This document shows positions 22,666 to 33,501 of a stretch of DNA of 64,000 bases, piece by piece. The notes under the pieces were generated by a model that saw only the letters and a list, made by a program, of their open reading frames with translations, ran no database searches and was not told where the DNA came from. Source of the stretch: Locusta migratoria (lineage: Eukaryota; Arthropoda; Insecta; Orthoptera; Acrididae); assembly GCA_026315105.1 (NCBI GenBank), contig CM048744.1:363631168-363695167 (forward strand), given 5' to 3'. Within the stretch, counting starts at the first letter, position 1. The number at the start of each line of letters is the position of its first letter. A program made the translations under genes and the position numbers.

Positions 22666-23999
22666 AACAATTCGGAATAGCCTTACACAGTTATCAAAGT
22701 ACCAGTCAGTTTGAAAGAAGCTACTAACCTTACACTTTAACTTACCGAATTGCGGTTAACACCACCCACACTTTGACATTATTAACCTGTATCGATCACA
22801 CAAACGTCAGCGTGACCGTCTGTTCTCAGTACATAACACATTGGAATAGCCTTACTCAGTACTCCTCGAAAACTATAGGATCTATTAAATGCGGCAGACC
22901 GTGAGTAAATGAGAAGTATTTTAATCCAAAAAGGTATCCAACACTTCGACTGAGGAACAAATGAAAGTAGCATAGAATTACATTGTTTCAATCAAATGGT
23001 ATAAGAACGTAAATCAACACATCCATAGTATTTTGTCCTGGTAAGACATCCTGATGTTCATCGAATTTTGCTGCTAAGTGCTCTTACTAACGAATAACAG
23101 TTTTAAAACCACGTACATCGCTCTGTTGTACGTTTCTTTTGACACTACACACAGTCTTTGTGTATTCCAATACCCCAAAAGCGCTGTAACAGCGAATCAT
23201 CTTACCCGACATGTTCCACATCTTTGCAGCATTTATATGTTGCATGTAGAACTTGTAAACTGTTTAAACCTACATCACCTCCAGTTATGTAGAACACACC
23301 TCCCACAACACGTTAATTTAGCGAAGTACACACACTTGCTGGAGTGATTGAACATCTATTTCGTTCGTCGTGTCATGCACATCAATTGTTCGTCCTGATA
23401 AACGATTGCGATTTCCATTAGACACAATCGCTGACACACATAGAGACACACACACACACGTCCAGTCCACAGTACTTCGACAATATTCGGGTTTCGTAGA
23501 GTCTAGTACTTAGAAAAAACTACGCTTTTATTACAGACTCACATTTTTTTTTTTTTTTTTTTTTCTATTTGCTCGTGAGACGCAACGTGATTGTATTCTA
23601 AACCATCTTGCTGAATCTCAACATCGCACAGGGGAAAAAACCAGTGTGCTTTGGAATCATGAGAGCCCACACCGAAATAGATGCGGACAAGTAAATAACT
23701 TCACTCTGGCCATCCAAATATCCGAGAAAACGCCACGATCTATCGTTACACTTAATGTAAACAACGTAATGCAGGCAATGACCTCGCCAGCATCAACGAA
23801 GGTCCACCTAAAACATTCTTTCAAACATCTCCACCAGCTCTTCCAGACCACAAGGAAAATGGCCAAGTTTCTGCCGCCATGATACACATTAACAACAAAA
23901 ATAACATCCCTGTATACTGTTCATCCCAATGCAGTCAAATTTATCGTTATAAAAAGTATGAGACATATTTACGTTACCCCTTTCGTAGATACTGATAAC
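22666..23999. other. No gene recognised; poly-T near 23547-23565
   Basis: Short (AC)n near 23448-23457 and a T-run near 23547-23565. Overlapping short ORFs around 23646-23887 have no family motif. Confidence 0.45.
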
Positions 24000-25290
24000 C
24001 GCCAACCTCCCAATAGAAGACGTTTAAGAGGTACCTTTGGGACAGAGGAGCAGAAAACAAAACAGCGCAGATGACTCTTGTTCATAAGAATGACAAAAGA
24101 ACGAACCCACAACATTATTAACCGAGATGGTTTACATCAATTTCATGCAGAATGCTTCAACGTATTGTCAGTTCGAATATAATTTCCTTGAGACGAAAAA
24201 GCTTCTGTCAATGCGTCACGGCCTTAGAAAGCATCCATCGACTGAAACTCAGCTTGTTTTCTCACATATCTTGCGAGGCATAAATCAAGTGGAGTAGACA
24301 GACTGCATATTATTCGATTAACAAATATGTTTGAGCGTTTGGTACGGTGTCCCACTGCAGACTACTAATGACGGTCCTAATATATGGAATAGGTCGTCAA
24401 ATATGTGTGTAGATATGTGTGCCACTGGAAGACTTGTTAAGTAACAGATCTCTGTAACTCGAAGGCGCATGTTCAGCATAGACAAGCATGTCATCAGGAG
24501 TGCCCCAGGGAATTTTGATACGACTGCTATATTTTCTATCTACATAAATTATCTGACAGACAGGATGCGTTGTAATCTGTCGCTATATGCTAAAGATGCT
24601 GAGGTTTACAAGTCGGTGTCGTCATTGAATGACTGTTGGAGGGTACAAGATGATTTCGACAAACTCTCTTGTTGGTGTGATGAATGGCAGATCGTTCTAA
24701 ATGTAAACAAAATGTAACTTTAGGCGCATGAGTAGCAAAAATAATCGTGTAATGTTCGAGTACGATATTAGTAGTGCACTGTTTGACACAGCTGTATCGA
24801 TTAAATGTCCCAATGTAACGTATCCGAGCGATATAAAATAGAACGAGGATGTGAGAACAATTGCGGGGAAGCCATACGCTTGACATAGGTTTATCTGGAT
24901 AATTTTGGGAAGATATGGAATACTACTGCGATCCATTCTTGAGTACTCAAATGTTTTGGGATTCCCCCCCCCCCTCCACCTCCCCACTCCAGAAAACGCA
25001 GATTCAGTACAGAGGCGGGCTGCTGGTCATTTTACCGGTAGGTTCGATCAGCATGAGAGTCCTCTGGAGAAGGCGGCCTAGCGCGTTTTCTAACTGCAAG
25101 CTGATTAGTTTTCAGCCAGACAGAAGGAGGATAGACCGCCCTTATTATCTAAACTGGCTTTGTGGAGTCTAGAAAGGGAATTCGGAGTTCAAATGCCATT
25201 ACGAGAGGTCACGAAAACACGAGCTGTGGAAAGTGTCCGAAATCGTGCGGTAATGCACAAGTTTGAACATCGCGGTATTTCATAAACCTT
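24000..25290 (+). mobile_element. CR1-like LINE (family B) fragment, RT to C-terminus
   Basis: Plus-strand copy of the family seen at 55426-57874. About 24050-24300 aligns with the polymerase front (KNDKRTNPQHY-like region, then the equivalent of SLRRKSF). 24469-24717 has the region following the catalytic loop: FSIYINYLTDRMRCNLSLYAKDAEVY, in which the expected FADDAVVY has become YAKDAEVY. About 24750-25280 holds C-terminal sequence (WSLEREFGVQ). Multiple stops and frameshifts; endonuclease and ORF1 are absent. Confidence 0.75.
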
Positions 25291-25580
25291 ATTTGTGAAA
25301 TGTAAACTTTTTACGGCCGAAAAAGTATGAGAGAGAGAGAAACCTTACTATAATAACTCGGACTAGTCAGTAATAGACAGTAACTCTTGTAATCTGCCAA
25401 AGAGACCAATAATAATCAACTTTATTCGGAAACCTTTTCGATCATTCCGCATTTTGCTCATAAAACAAGTTACAAAAAGATAATTTAATGCAACTTATAA
25501 AAGTGTGTAGTGCTACTATTTATCCAAACAGCTTTTTCTATCCGAAGAACGTAACACTTTCTCTGACAGGACTGATATGT
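25291..25580. other. AT-rich gap between LINE and SINE
   Basis: No feature seen apart from a short GA-rich run near 25329. Confidence 0.5.
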
Positions 25581-25780
25581 GGCCGCGGTGGAGTGGCCGA
25601 GCGCATTGAGGCGCTATGCTCCGATGCGCGAGGCCGTTCCCCGTCGGGAGTTCGAATCCTTCCTCGGGCATGGATATTTGTGTTGTCTTTAATATAAGTT
25701 AGTTCATAGGTAGTTTGCAAGCTTAGGGACTGATGACCTCGCTGTTAAGTCCAATAAGCTTAATAAACGTTTGAACATTT
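25581..25780 (+). repeat. tRNA-derived SINE, family 1
   Basis: Well-kept head GGCCGCGGTGGAGTGGCCGA, B-box GAGTTCGAATCC and family tail to TTGAACATTT. Flanks GACTGATATGTG and GACTGATGTG look like an imperfect target duplication. Confidence 0.88.
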
Positions 25781-26052
25781 GACTGATGTGGACGGGGCAA
25801 CTGAAATTTGAAAAGCAACTAAATGTGAGTGGGTGGTTTCAATAGGTAGAAACGAGCAGTTAACTCGCAATAAAAACCATACGACACCTCGTAAAAATGT
25901 TTGCAGTTGTCAGCTACAATAAATTAACATGCATTTACTAATGAAAAACCGAGTTTATTGCTAATTACGGTAGTGCGACAAATCCTACAAAATTATAGCT
26001 CTTTGAACTGTTGAACGGCGATGGAAAAATTTTATCAGGAGCATAATGCTTA

Positions 26053-26227
26053 GCCGCGATGGAGTAGCCGAGCAGTCTTAGGCGCCTCGGAGGTTCGAGT
26101 CCTCCCTGGGTCATTGGTGTGTGTGTTGTCCTTAGGTTAGTTTACCTTAGTGTAGTAGTTTGTAAGCTACGGACTGATGACCACGCAGTTTGGTCCGATA
26201 GATTTACAAACATTTGAATTTTTTTGA
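26053..26227 (+). repeat. tRNA-derived SINE, family 1 variant, 10-bp target duplication
   Basis: Shorter head (about 25 bp missing between A-box and B-box) and a divergent tail (CTACGGACTGATGACCACGC). Exact repeats ATAATGCTTA at 26043-26052 and 26228-26237. A distinct subfamily. Confidence 0.88.
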
Positions 26228-26237
26228 ATAATGCTTA

Positions 26238-26880
26238 AGAGAGTAGTTGCCATACATTTTTTGTATTCATATTTGAGAGGAACTGATCCAAACATCGGTT
26301 TGGCCATACAGTATTATATTGCAAGGTTATTCTTGGATGTCTTATTCTTGTGCATCTACAGTGAACATCATATACTGAACGGAAGAACTACAGATGAGAG
26401 GGAGGAAAAATGCCAATTCAGATTTTCCGGCATGTAAGACAGAGTTTGCATCGAGTCCTAAGTGTACTTCGTTACAAACAGAGTGATATGCCGAAATGAA
26501 CCTCCCGTTGCTACAGTACCTCAAGGCTTATTGACACATTTGGACTTTAAATTCTCGCGGACAGCAATGGAACTTTCAATTATTCTCAGATGCCTGGACT
26601 CTAATTTATCATTTTGATTGAACTTCAGCAGCGCCAAAAGATGAGTATTCATTTATTTCTAATTAATTTCATACAGGATGGTAATAATTAAATTGACGGT
26701 GTGCCGGGTGCTGCAGTGCGGGCTGTATACATCGCAGGATGCTGGAACTTCGTAGGTATGTTCAGTAATCGTTGCTCTCGCGAAGTATGATGAAAAGATT
26801 ATCAAAGTTTGTCTTACTTGTGGGGCGATCATTTCAATCAATTTATCAAGGACAACAGCCAAGATCGTTTTTAATTTTTA
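26238..26880. other. No gene recognised
   Basis: Short ORFs in both strands without motif. Confidence 0.45.
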
Positions 26881-26888
26881 TTTAGATT

Positions 26889-26920
26889 ACCGGTTTCGGC
26901 AGTTTAACTGTCATCTTCGG
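26889..26920 (-). ncRNA. Hammerhead-like motif, isolated copy
   Basis: On the minus strand: CGAAGATGA, stem-loop CAGTTAAACTG, CCGAAACCGGT, then about 35 nt downstream CGATCTTG. Same order as in the foldbacks at 4095-4282 and 7037-7236. The two extra bases in the CUGAUGA-equivalent may mean loss of activity. Confidence 0.45.
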
Positions 26921-27676
26921 ATCGTTTGTTTCATTCCTCACATCACAAATAAAAGTTTATTATAGTTCCGCTCTCTACCACCAGGCGAAAATGTGGCGCA
27001 GCAAGCAGTCACAATGGCAAGGATAAATGAGGAACAATCAAACACTTAATAATGGTCGTTCTGGGACATATATTAGGATATGGTGACAAGTTAGAATATG
27101 TGTTCAATATGGTCTTCCAACTCAGCATCCGTAACAGGGCTCGGACGGTGTAGTGTGGGTGATATATCGTCGTGTGCTATCGGATACATCTCTAATAGAC
27201 ACTGTCCTACAAATATCCCCACAACCTGAAGATCTTGAAGGCTATACGTCTTCACGGAGTGCTGTACTGAAGAGAGGTCGGTGAGGTCTGGCACGAAGTC
27301 GGGGTTCCAAAACGTCCTAAAGGTATTCCATAGCATTAACGTCAGGACTGTGTGCGGGTCAGTCCATTACAGGCCGTGCATCATGAACAGTGCTCGATAG
27401 TTTTTAAAGATGCAATCTCCATCCCCAAATTGCTGTTCAACAGGAAACAAGAAGGTGCTTAAAACATCAATGTAGGCCGATGCTGTGATAGTGTAAACAC
27501 CCTCTATGAAAAACACGACCACACCATAATACCACCGCCTTCAAATTGTACTGTTGACACTACACACCCTAGCAGATGACGTTGACAGGGCATTCACCAA
27601 TGTCAAACCCTGGCATCTGATCGCCACATTGTGTACCGTGATTTATTAGTCCACAGAAATTATTTCCACTGTCCAA

Positions 27677-28347
27677 GGAGGAACAAAGTTAGAACAGGTA
27701 GACAGTTTCAAGTACCTGGGATGTATTTTCTCACAGGATGGCAACATAGCGAAAGAACTGGAATCGAGGTGCAGCAAAGCTAATGCAGTGAGTGCTCAGC
27801 TAAGATATACTCTCTTCTGCAAGAAGGAAGTAAGTACCAAGACTAAGTTAGCAGTGAACCACTCTATCTTTCGACCAACTTTGTTGTATGGGAGTGAAAG
27901 TTGGGTGGATACAGGTTACCTTATTCATAAGATAGAGGTTACAGATATGAAAGTAGCAAGAATGATTGCAGTTATCAATAGATGGGAACAATGGCAGGAG
28001 TGTGTCCATAATGAGGAAATCAAAGAAAAGCTGGGAATGAACGCCATAGATGAAGCAGTTAGAACGGACAGACTGAGATGGTGGGGTCATGTTACACGTA
28101 TGGGAGAAGCAAGGTTACCTAACAGACTCATGTGCTCGGCAGCAGAGGGTAAGAGGAGTCGAGGTAGACCAAGAAGAAAGTTCTTAGATTCGGTGCAGAA
28201 TGATTTTGAAGTAAAAGGCATAGCATCAGACGAGGCATCAATGTTAGCATTGAATAGGGGATAATTGAGGAATTTTGTTAGAGGTACTAAGCTCCAGACT
28301 GAACGCTGATAGGCATAAGAAGTCTCTGATGATGATGATGATGATGA
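27677..28347 (+). mobile_element. RTE-like LINE 3' end with (GAT)n tail
   Basis: A 5'-truncated LINE carrying only the region after the polymerase. YLGCIFSQDGNIAKELESRC is the usual segment following the fingers. It continues NHSIFRPTLLYGSESW, RRRMRWWGHV-type TDRLRWWGHVTRMGEARLP, and KRSRGRPRRKFLDSV. The tail is a GAT microsatellite (28327-28348), typical of RTE-clade 3' ends. It differs in sequence from the 39114-42376 RTE family. Target is the Tc1 transposase; flanks ...ACTGT and TGTTCAATCG are adjacent in the uninterrupted transposon. Confidence 0.82.
27788..28264 (+). CDS. RTE-like reverse transcriptase C-terminal fragment
   Basis: A 158-codon open stretch, the longest intact part of this LINE end. 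It contains TLLYGSESW (about residues 35-43), the basic motif KRSRGRPRRKFLDS (about 121-134) and WGHVTRM. In RTE and related LINEs this region follows the thumb and is thought to bind RNA or target DNA. Truncated at the 5' side, so it has no catalytic residues. Confidence 0.75.
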   Translation: MSAQLRYTLFCKKEVSTKTKLAVNHSIFRPTLLYGSESWVDTGYLIHKIEVTDMKVARMIAVINRWEQWQECVHNEEIKEKLGMNAIDEAVRTDRLRWWGHVTRMGEARLPNRLMCSAAEGKRSRGRPRRKFLDSVQNDFEVKGIASDEASMLALNRG

Positions 28348-28837
28348 TGTTCAATCGTCCAATGTTTGCGCTCCTCACATCAAACAAGACGTTGTTTGGC
28401 ATTGACCTACGTGGCGTGTGCCTTGTGGGCAGACGCTCTGGCATGAAATCCAAGATTTTTTACATCTTGCCTGTCATAGTACTTGGAGTGGATCACGATG
28501 AATTTTGGAATTCCTAAGTGATGGTCTGGATAGATGCTATGCTCTAAAACTGTCAGTCAACAGACGAGGCCGGCCTGTACGCTTTCGTGCTGTACGTGTC
28601 CCTTCAAGTTCGTAAGTCACTATCACATCAGAAACATTGGACTTAGGGATGTTCATGAGTGTGGAAATCTCGCGTACAGACTTCTGATACAAGTGACATC
28701 CAATCAGCTGACCACGTTCGAAGTCCGTGAGTTCCGCGGAGTGCCCCATTCTGCTCTCTCGCTATGTCTTAATGACTACTCCATGTGGAGTACCTGTCAG
28801 TAGGGGCAGCACAAACACGTAATATGAGAAACGTATG

Positions 28838-29323
28838 TGTGGTGTCGCACAAGTCTAAAGTGCGCGCCACCTACTTTCGCCGCGCGCCTCCATGCACGCA
28901 CGGCGCGGCGTTCTTACGACGTCAGCCACGGGCGCCCTCTGCTACAACTCCGCTCTTGGCCACCACTGAACGACATCGTTCACTTGGGACTGAGATAGGA
29001 ACCAGCTAACACTTCGGAATCAGATAGGCACCAGTGAAGACTTGGCTATGGGATAGGCACTAGGCAGGCCTCTAGCTCAACTATGTACCAGCATTCTGCA
29101 GTACTGAGCTATGTAAAAGTTAAGTATTACTAAGTCTCTAAGAAATATAGATCTCGTTCTAATTTACTCTAGTGTTTCTAGTTTCTGCTGTCCCACTGGC
29201 TGCTCACCTTCGTACCTGCACAAGCGTGCATCATTTATTCCTGTATCGATCTAATTCTACTCGGCCACCGACACCTACGACGGAAACGAGACACAAAAGC
29301 GGCGTCAAGGCTGGGACACAAAA
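28838..29323. mobile_element. Probable solo LTR
   Basis: About 486 bp starting TGTGGTGTCGC and ending near GACACAAAA, flanked by GTATG (28833-28837 and 29324-29328). The Tc1 leader reads continuously when this block is removed. The TGTG...CACA-like ends, 5-bp duplication and lack of ORFs fit a single LTR left by recombination. The right end is not a clean CA, so the last bases are uncertain. GC-rich near 28855-28930. Confidence 0.6.
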
Positions 29324-29370
29324 GTATGTTTTTGGGGGTGTCCGGATACTTTTGATCATACTGTGTATGT

Positions 29371-29649
29371 ACTTCTGAGTTGTGACGGTCGGAAACACAG
29401 TTACTGTAAACAGTATAAAAACGGAATCTCCTGCTCTGGCGCCTGCAGCTGCTGAAGTAGAACCTTAACAGAGCCCCGTACCTCGCCCACTGGATACATT
29501 CAGCCGGCATTATGTTAATAAAGGATGCTGTTGCGGAATACCAGACCTCTCCATTTGCAAGCAACTGGCCGGCTAACGTACAGCTGCACCGAGGCGTTCA
29601 TAAATGAGTTTATGTTCATCTGGTGACCGTGGTGAAGTACCAGGTGCGT
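29371..29649. other. No gene recognised
   Basis: Flank of the Tc1-like element; short ORFs only. Confidence 0.45.
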
Positions 29650-30030
29650 AATGTGACCGGGTCAGGTGACACTAAGTTGCGCGCGTGTCTCGCCGCCTAT
29701 AAACATGTTCCACGGCGGCGGCGGTAAATCGCGCGCTCGCGGGACTCGGCGCGCTGCAACACACTGCGCACAAAGAAGGCAGAAGGCGGCGGCCGCGGCG
29801 CGCGGATTAGCCGGCGCTCGTGACGGCTGCATTAGCGCGCCCGCCTCTCAGCCCGGCTATATTCTCGTTTGTTTATGCCACCCGCCAACGCCGGCTCCTC
29901 CGGTAAGAAAGGGCGCTTGACCCCGGTTCTCTTCTCCCGTCTCTTTGCGATTGTCCACTGCCTCTCGAGGATCTGCAAAGTGGCCACCGGATTACATCGC
30001 TTATGCAGCATGCGCGCCGCCTTAAACATA
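29650..30030. promoter_or_regulatory. CpG-rich island
   Basis: Dense CpG (for example CGCGCGCTCGCGGG near 29728, GGCGGCGGCCGCGGCGCGCG near 29786) against an AT-rich surround. It contains CCTATAAACA at 29697 and a donor-like CCGGTAAGAAAG at about 29898. This composition is unlike the neighbouring repeats. It may be a promoter or 5' exon region of a host gene; no product can be named. Confidence 0.4.
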
Positions 30031-30282
30031 GTGTCTGTTTCTGTTAGCTATTTCAATAACGTTTCACATGGCAGGCATACGAGGATTGGTAGAAAATTAC
30101 TGGGAATTTTCATAAAACACCTTATTTACTTCTGAAAAAAATGATTTACACATTATACACTTCTAGAAATAGAAATAGAACAACGTGAATTAGTCGATTT
30201 CCCAGATTAGACGATTTCAACACACTGAGCCATACACACGTGAGTACAAACCACAAGGACATGCGCATTGTCGACGTTAGTA
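30031..30282. other. No gene recognised
   Basis: AT-rich interval between the CpG island and a LINE end. Confidence 0.5.
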
Positions 30283-30870
30283 TCGTGCATGCCCTCCTGT
30301 TTGACTGGAGAGAACCCATAGCAAATATTGTGGGAGAAGGCGAACCAAAGGTTACGTTTCATTGGCAGAACGCTTCGAAGATGCACCAGCTCCACCAAAG
30401 AGATTGCCTACATCATACTTGTGCGTCCTCTCCTGGACTACTGTTGCCCTTTGTGGGACCCTCACCAGGTGGGACTGACGGAGGAAATTCAGAAGGTTCA
30501 GAGAAGGGCAGCTCGTTTTGTTTTATCAAGTTACGGGGGGAGTGCGTCACGGAAATTTTGCACGAATTGGAGTGGAAATCATTAAAGGAAATACGTTATT
30601 CATTGCGGCGTGATCTGTTTGCGAAGTTTCAATCACCGACTTTTACTTCTGAATATGAAAATATTTTGCTAGCACCCACCTACTTAGGGAGACATGACCA
30701 TCCCAATAACATAAGAGAAATTAGATCGAAAATGGAACGATTTAGGTGTTCTTTCTTCCCGCGCGCTATTAGGGAAGGGAACGGTATAGAAAAGTTATGA
30801 AAGTGGTTAATGAACCCTCTGCCATCACTTAAATGTGATTTGCAGAGTATCTATGTAGATGTAGATGTTG
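30283..30870 (+). mobile_element. CR1-like LINE (family A), 5'-truncated 3' end
   Basis: Encodes across two frames ANQRLRFIGRTLRRCT, VRPLLDYCCPLWDPHQVGLT, KVQRRAARFVLSSYGG, then LKEIRYSLRRDLFAKFQSP and SFFPRAI. It ends with the family tail ATGTGATTTGCAGAGTATCT and TAGATG repeats at about 30851-30868. It begins abruptly at TTTGACTGGAGAGAA, consistent with 5' truncation during insertion. Confidence 0.88.
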
Positions 30871-30879
30871 CAGAAACAG

Positions 30880-31262
30880 AAGCTGCAGTTCTCCCATGAA
30901 GACGATCGTCCAGGTGCCGAATGTAGTCTTATGGAATGGGTTGCCATGCAATTTCCACCTGGTGCCTCAGTTGGGCCAGATTTCGTGCCGGTCGTGCAGA
31001 CCTCTCAAGATGACATTTCATCCAATCCAAAACATGTTCAATAGGGGAGAGATCTCGTAATCCGTGCTAGCCAGGGTAAGTGGCGTACACCTTGAAGAGC
31101 ACGTTGGGTGGTACAGGATAGAAATTAACGTGCATTGTCCGGTTTGAAAAGCATATCGCCGTGTTAGTGCACGAACGGTTGCAAGACGGGTTGAATGATG
31201 GTTTCAGTGTACCGTGCACCGTTCAAAGTTCCCTCCATGATCGTCAGAAGAGAACGGTCCCC
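30880..31262 (-). pseudogene. Tc1-like transposase fragment, minus strand
   Basis: Minus-strand reading gives LLTIMEGTLNGARYTETIIQ, PVLQPFVH, DMLFKPDNAR (second Asp block) and QRALQGVRHLPW, followed by LPY*TCFGLDEM (frame-broken SPIEHVWDEM). It starts abruptly at 31262, where a plus-strand copy of the same family begins across a 70-bp spacer. Confidence 0.7.
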
Positions 31263-31330
31263 TCCCCCCCCCCCCCGCCGCGGTGGAGTAGCCGAGTGGT
31301 CTAAAGCGTCTCGCTGCGGACCGCGCGGTT
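31263..31330 (+). repeat. Poly-C plus SINE family 1 head fragment
   Basis: C-run at 31263-31276, then GCCGCGGTGGAGTAGCCGAG and CTCGCTGCGGACCGCG. Only the tRNA-like head is present, no B-box or tail. Confidence 0.6.
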
Positions 31331-31740
31331 GATCGCCGTGATCGTTGAGGGTGCATTGAACAGTGCACGCTATATTGAAGCCATCATTTAACCCGTCACT
31401 AACAAGGCAATACGCTTTCTCAACATGACAATGCACGTCCCAGGTATCCCGTATGAACCAACGTGCTATTCAAGGTGTACGTCAACTATCATGGCCAGTA
31501 CGATCCACAGATCTGTCCCCATTGAGTTTGTTTGGGATCAGATGAAACTTCATCTTGCGTGGTCTGCAAGACCGGCGCGAGTTCTGGGAATTGAGGCATC
31601 ATGTGGAATATGCATGGAAGGCGAGACTAGATTCGACACCTCCACGATGGTCTCCATGGAGAACCGCAGCATGAATTTCTGCAAAAGAAAGGTATATACG
31701 GTTCTAGCGTCGAGAATGCGCACGTTTTGGTGACTGTACT
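31331..31740 (+). pseudogene. Tc1-like transposase fragment, plus strand
   Basis: Plus-strand reading has VEGALNSARYIEAII, FLNMTMHVPGI (decayed QHDNARP), and SVPIEFVWDQMKLHLAWSARP (the SPIEFVWDQM block). It belongs to the same family as 30880-31262 but in the opposite direction, starting at the homologous position. Interrupted by stops. Confidence 0.7.
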
Positions 31741-31759
31741 CATATGTGTATGGCTCTCT

Positions 31760-32090
31760 CTGTCTGTCTGTTGTAGACATCCTCAAGAAGGTGTCAATAA
31801 AATTTCCCTCTTCTGGGTCGATGAATTGAGGGTGCTCTTTCTTCATTTTCCATAAGTGTATTATAATAGGATCTTCCTTCTTTGAAAGGACCCTGGTATA
31901 GTGACCCACAAGCTTGTGTGTTCCATTCGAAAATGAGGTTCTCGGATGGTTTCAAAGCCAGCGATCAGCGCTTTCTTGCATCTCTAGTCTGAGGTAAATC
32001 GATGATCTCGCTAAGCGTCTTTGGCGGCCCTAATAAATAAAAATCCAATGGTGCGAGATCTGGACTGTAAAGTGAATGTTACAGCAGCTC
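31760..32090 (-). pseudogene. Mariner-like transposase C-terminal fragment
   Basis: On the minus strand 32080-32033 reads HSLYSPDLAPLDFYLL, the conserved block just before the last catalytic residue of mariner-family transposases. It is followed by GPPKTLSEIIDLPQTRDAR, then the frame is broken. The rest to about 31760 is probably the tail of the same gene. Confidence 0.6.
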
Positions 32091-32275
32091 ACAACTCAAC
32101 TTCTGGATGGTTTCAATTAAGGACCGACCGAATATTCGGCTTCGGCCAGTTTCGGCAAAAATATTGGTTTCGGAGCAGTTTCGTTTTTGGTCATAAATCA
32201 GCCGGAATTAGCTTTCGTGAACCTGCCAATGAAGTCAGGTCGTGCTGGGAAAGGATTTAAGAACGACAACCTCAC

Positions 32276-32583
32276 GCCTCGGTTGCACAGTGGTAGAGTA
32301 CCAAACTGCAAATCCAAAGGTCACGGGTTCAATCCCCGCCAGGTCCTAGGATTTTTATCTGTCACTTTGCACTTCTTTCACCTCTGGCAGTATTGCTCAT
32401 GTGAAAAATACCGAGTAGCACCGTGGTTCGGAACCCACGTTAAACTGTAGGTCCCCCTATAACTGGCTGGGTAAGTCAGTCCAAAGGTCGGAGGAAGGCA
32501 ACGGCATACCAACTCCAAACAGGACCATGGCTAGTAAAGCACTTTGGATTTCAAACCAATCTTCGGATTATTGACTGCTTTAT
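32276..32583 (+). repeat. tRNA-derived SINE, family 2
   Basis: Head GCCTCGGTTGCACAGTGGTA with B-box GGGTTCAATCCCCGCC, then GACCTAGGATTTTTATCTGT-like body. The body includes CCGTGGTTCGGAACCCACGT and GGAGGAAGGCAACGGCATAC, ending near AATCTTCGGATTATTGACTG. The same ~310-bp unit occurs reversed at 50029-50336. Confidence 0.82.
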
Positions 32584-33301
32584 TTATTTGTTTCTTTTTA
32601 AACCTCAGTTGATGACACGTCAATTAACTACTAGAGGTCTTTTCTCTCGCGTAGAAATTGTATTTTGTTATCAATCACAATATAAAGTAATCGTATCTTA
32701 TAGTGATATTCTTATACTGTGTTTGTAACAATTTAACTTATTCATTATTGTACTTAATCGAACGGGTTATTAGATTTTTATGCTGAAATCTTTCATTAAT
32801 GTGTTTTTAATAATCGGTATGAATTTGGGAAGATTGATTACGTGATGCACGGCTTTTCCTATTGAGTTTACAATGACAAAAATCTTACTGTTAGTCGGAA
32901 CTGTGAGGTTATTTTTCGCAATACTTTATGCGTCTTTGAAGCTGCGATTGAAGATGATTTACTAACAGGAACGAATGGTCACCAGCACTATATGCACTAT
33001 ATAAGAACAACTTTTCTTCGCTGAAATGTAATTACTGTAACATATAAATGAACAATGTCATTGTTAACGAAGATATACAAACATCCAACGACATTTTGTG
33101 AAGTATATACGAGGACTTGGTTGCGCACGAGCGAAGTCTCGGTGATACGACCTAATGTGGTGCTGTCATGCAGTGAACAAGCTTTACATCTGAATGTAAG
33201 GGGAAAGTGTAAATGTTATTTCTGTATTAGAGCGTCGTTAGCAATAAGCGTATCCCGAACTTTATTTTGAGGAGAATACCTACTCGCAACAATTTAGTAT
33301 A
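32584..33301. other. No gene recognised
   Basis: AT-rich interval. The right edge (33291-33301) is the left target duplication of the next SINE. Confidence 0.5.
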
Positions 33302-33489
33302 GCCGGCCGCGGTGGCCGAGGCGACGCGCTTCAGTCACGGTCTGCACGGCCACTGCGGTCGGGGGTTCGAATCCCCCCTCGGGCATGGATGTTTGTGCCG
33401 TCCTTAGCCTTAGTTAGTTCATAAGTAGTTTGTAAGTCTAGGGACTGATAACCCCGTAGTTAAGTCCCATAGACTTTACAAACATTTGA
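33302..33489 (+). repeat. tRNA-derived SINE, family 1, with 11-bp target duplication
   Basis: A well-preserved copy: head GCCGGCCGCGGTGGCCGAGG, B-box GGGGGTTCGAATCCCCCCTC, tail GACTGATAACCCCGTAGTTA. Exact repeats AATTTAGTATA at 33291-33301 and 33490-33500. Confidence 0.95.
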
Positions 33490-33501
33490 ATTTAGTATAT
33501 T

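Larger units (their letters stand above)
27090..28749 (-). pseudogene. Tc1-like transposase, interrupted by an RTE 3' end
   Basis: The start at 28749 gives MGHSAELTDFERGQLIGCHL, then SVREISTLMNIPKSNVSDV (helix-turn-helix) and RTGRPRLLT (GRPR linker). Past a frameshift come LGFHARASAHKAHAT and RLVWCEERKHWTI-like sequence up to 28349. After the RTE insertion the catalytic part resumes with a WTNKSRYTMWRSDARV block (expected SDESRF) and FEGGGIMVWSCFS. At the C-terminus SPDVNAMEYL and LEPRLRARPHRP can be read across frames. Several stops and loss of the first Asp mean it is inactive. Confidence 0.78.
27075..29370 (-). mobile_element. Tc1-like transposon with nested RTE 3' end and solo LTR
   Basis: On the minus strand the terminal sequence GTGTCCGGATACTTTTGATCA lies at about 29337-29357. 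The transposase start is at 28749 and the C-terminus reaches about 27090. Two insertions divide it: an RTE-type 3' end (27677-28347) and a ~486-bp probable solo LTR (28838-29323) in the 5' leader. The left terminal repeat is not visible. Confidence 0.78.

Noticed and set aside
31550..31909. 119-codon minus-strand ORF as a host protein
   Set aside because: Its flanks and the adjoining HSLYSPDLAPLDFYLL block show it overlaps mariner and Tc1 remnants on different strands; no domain of its own.
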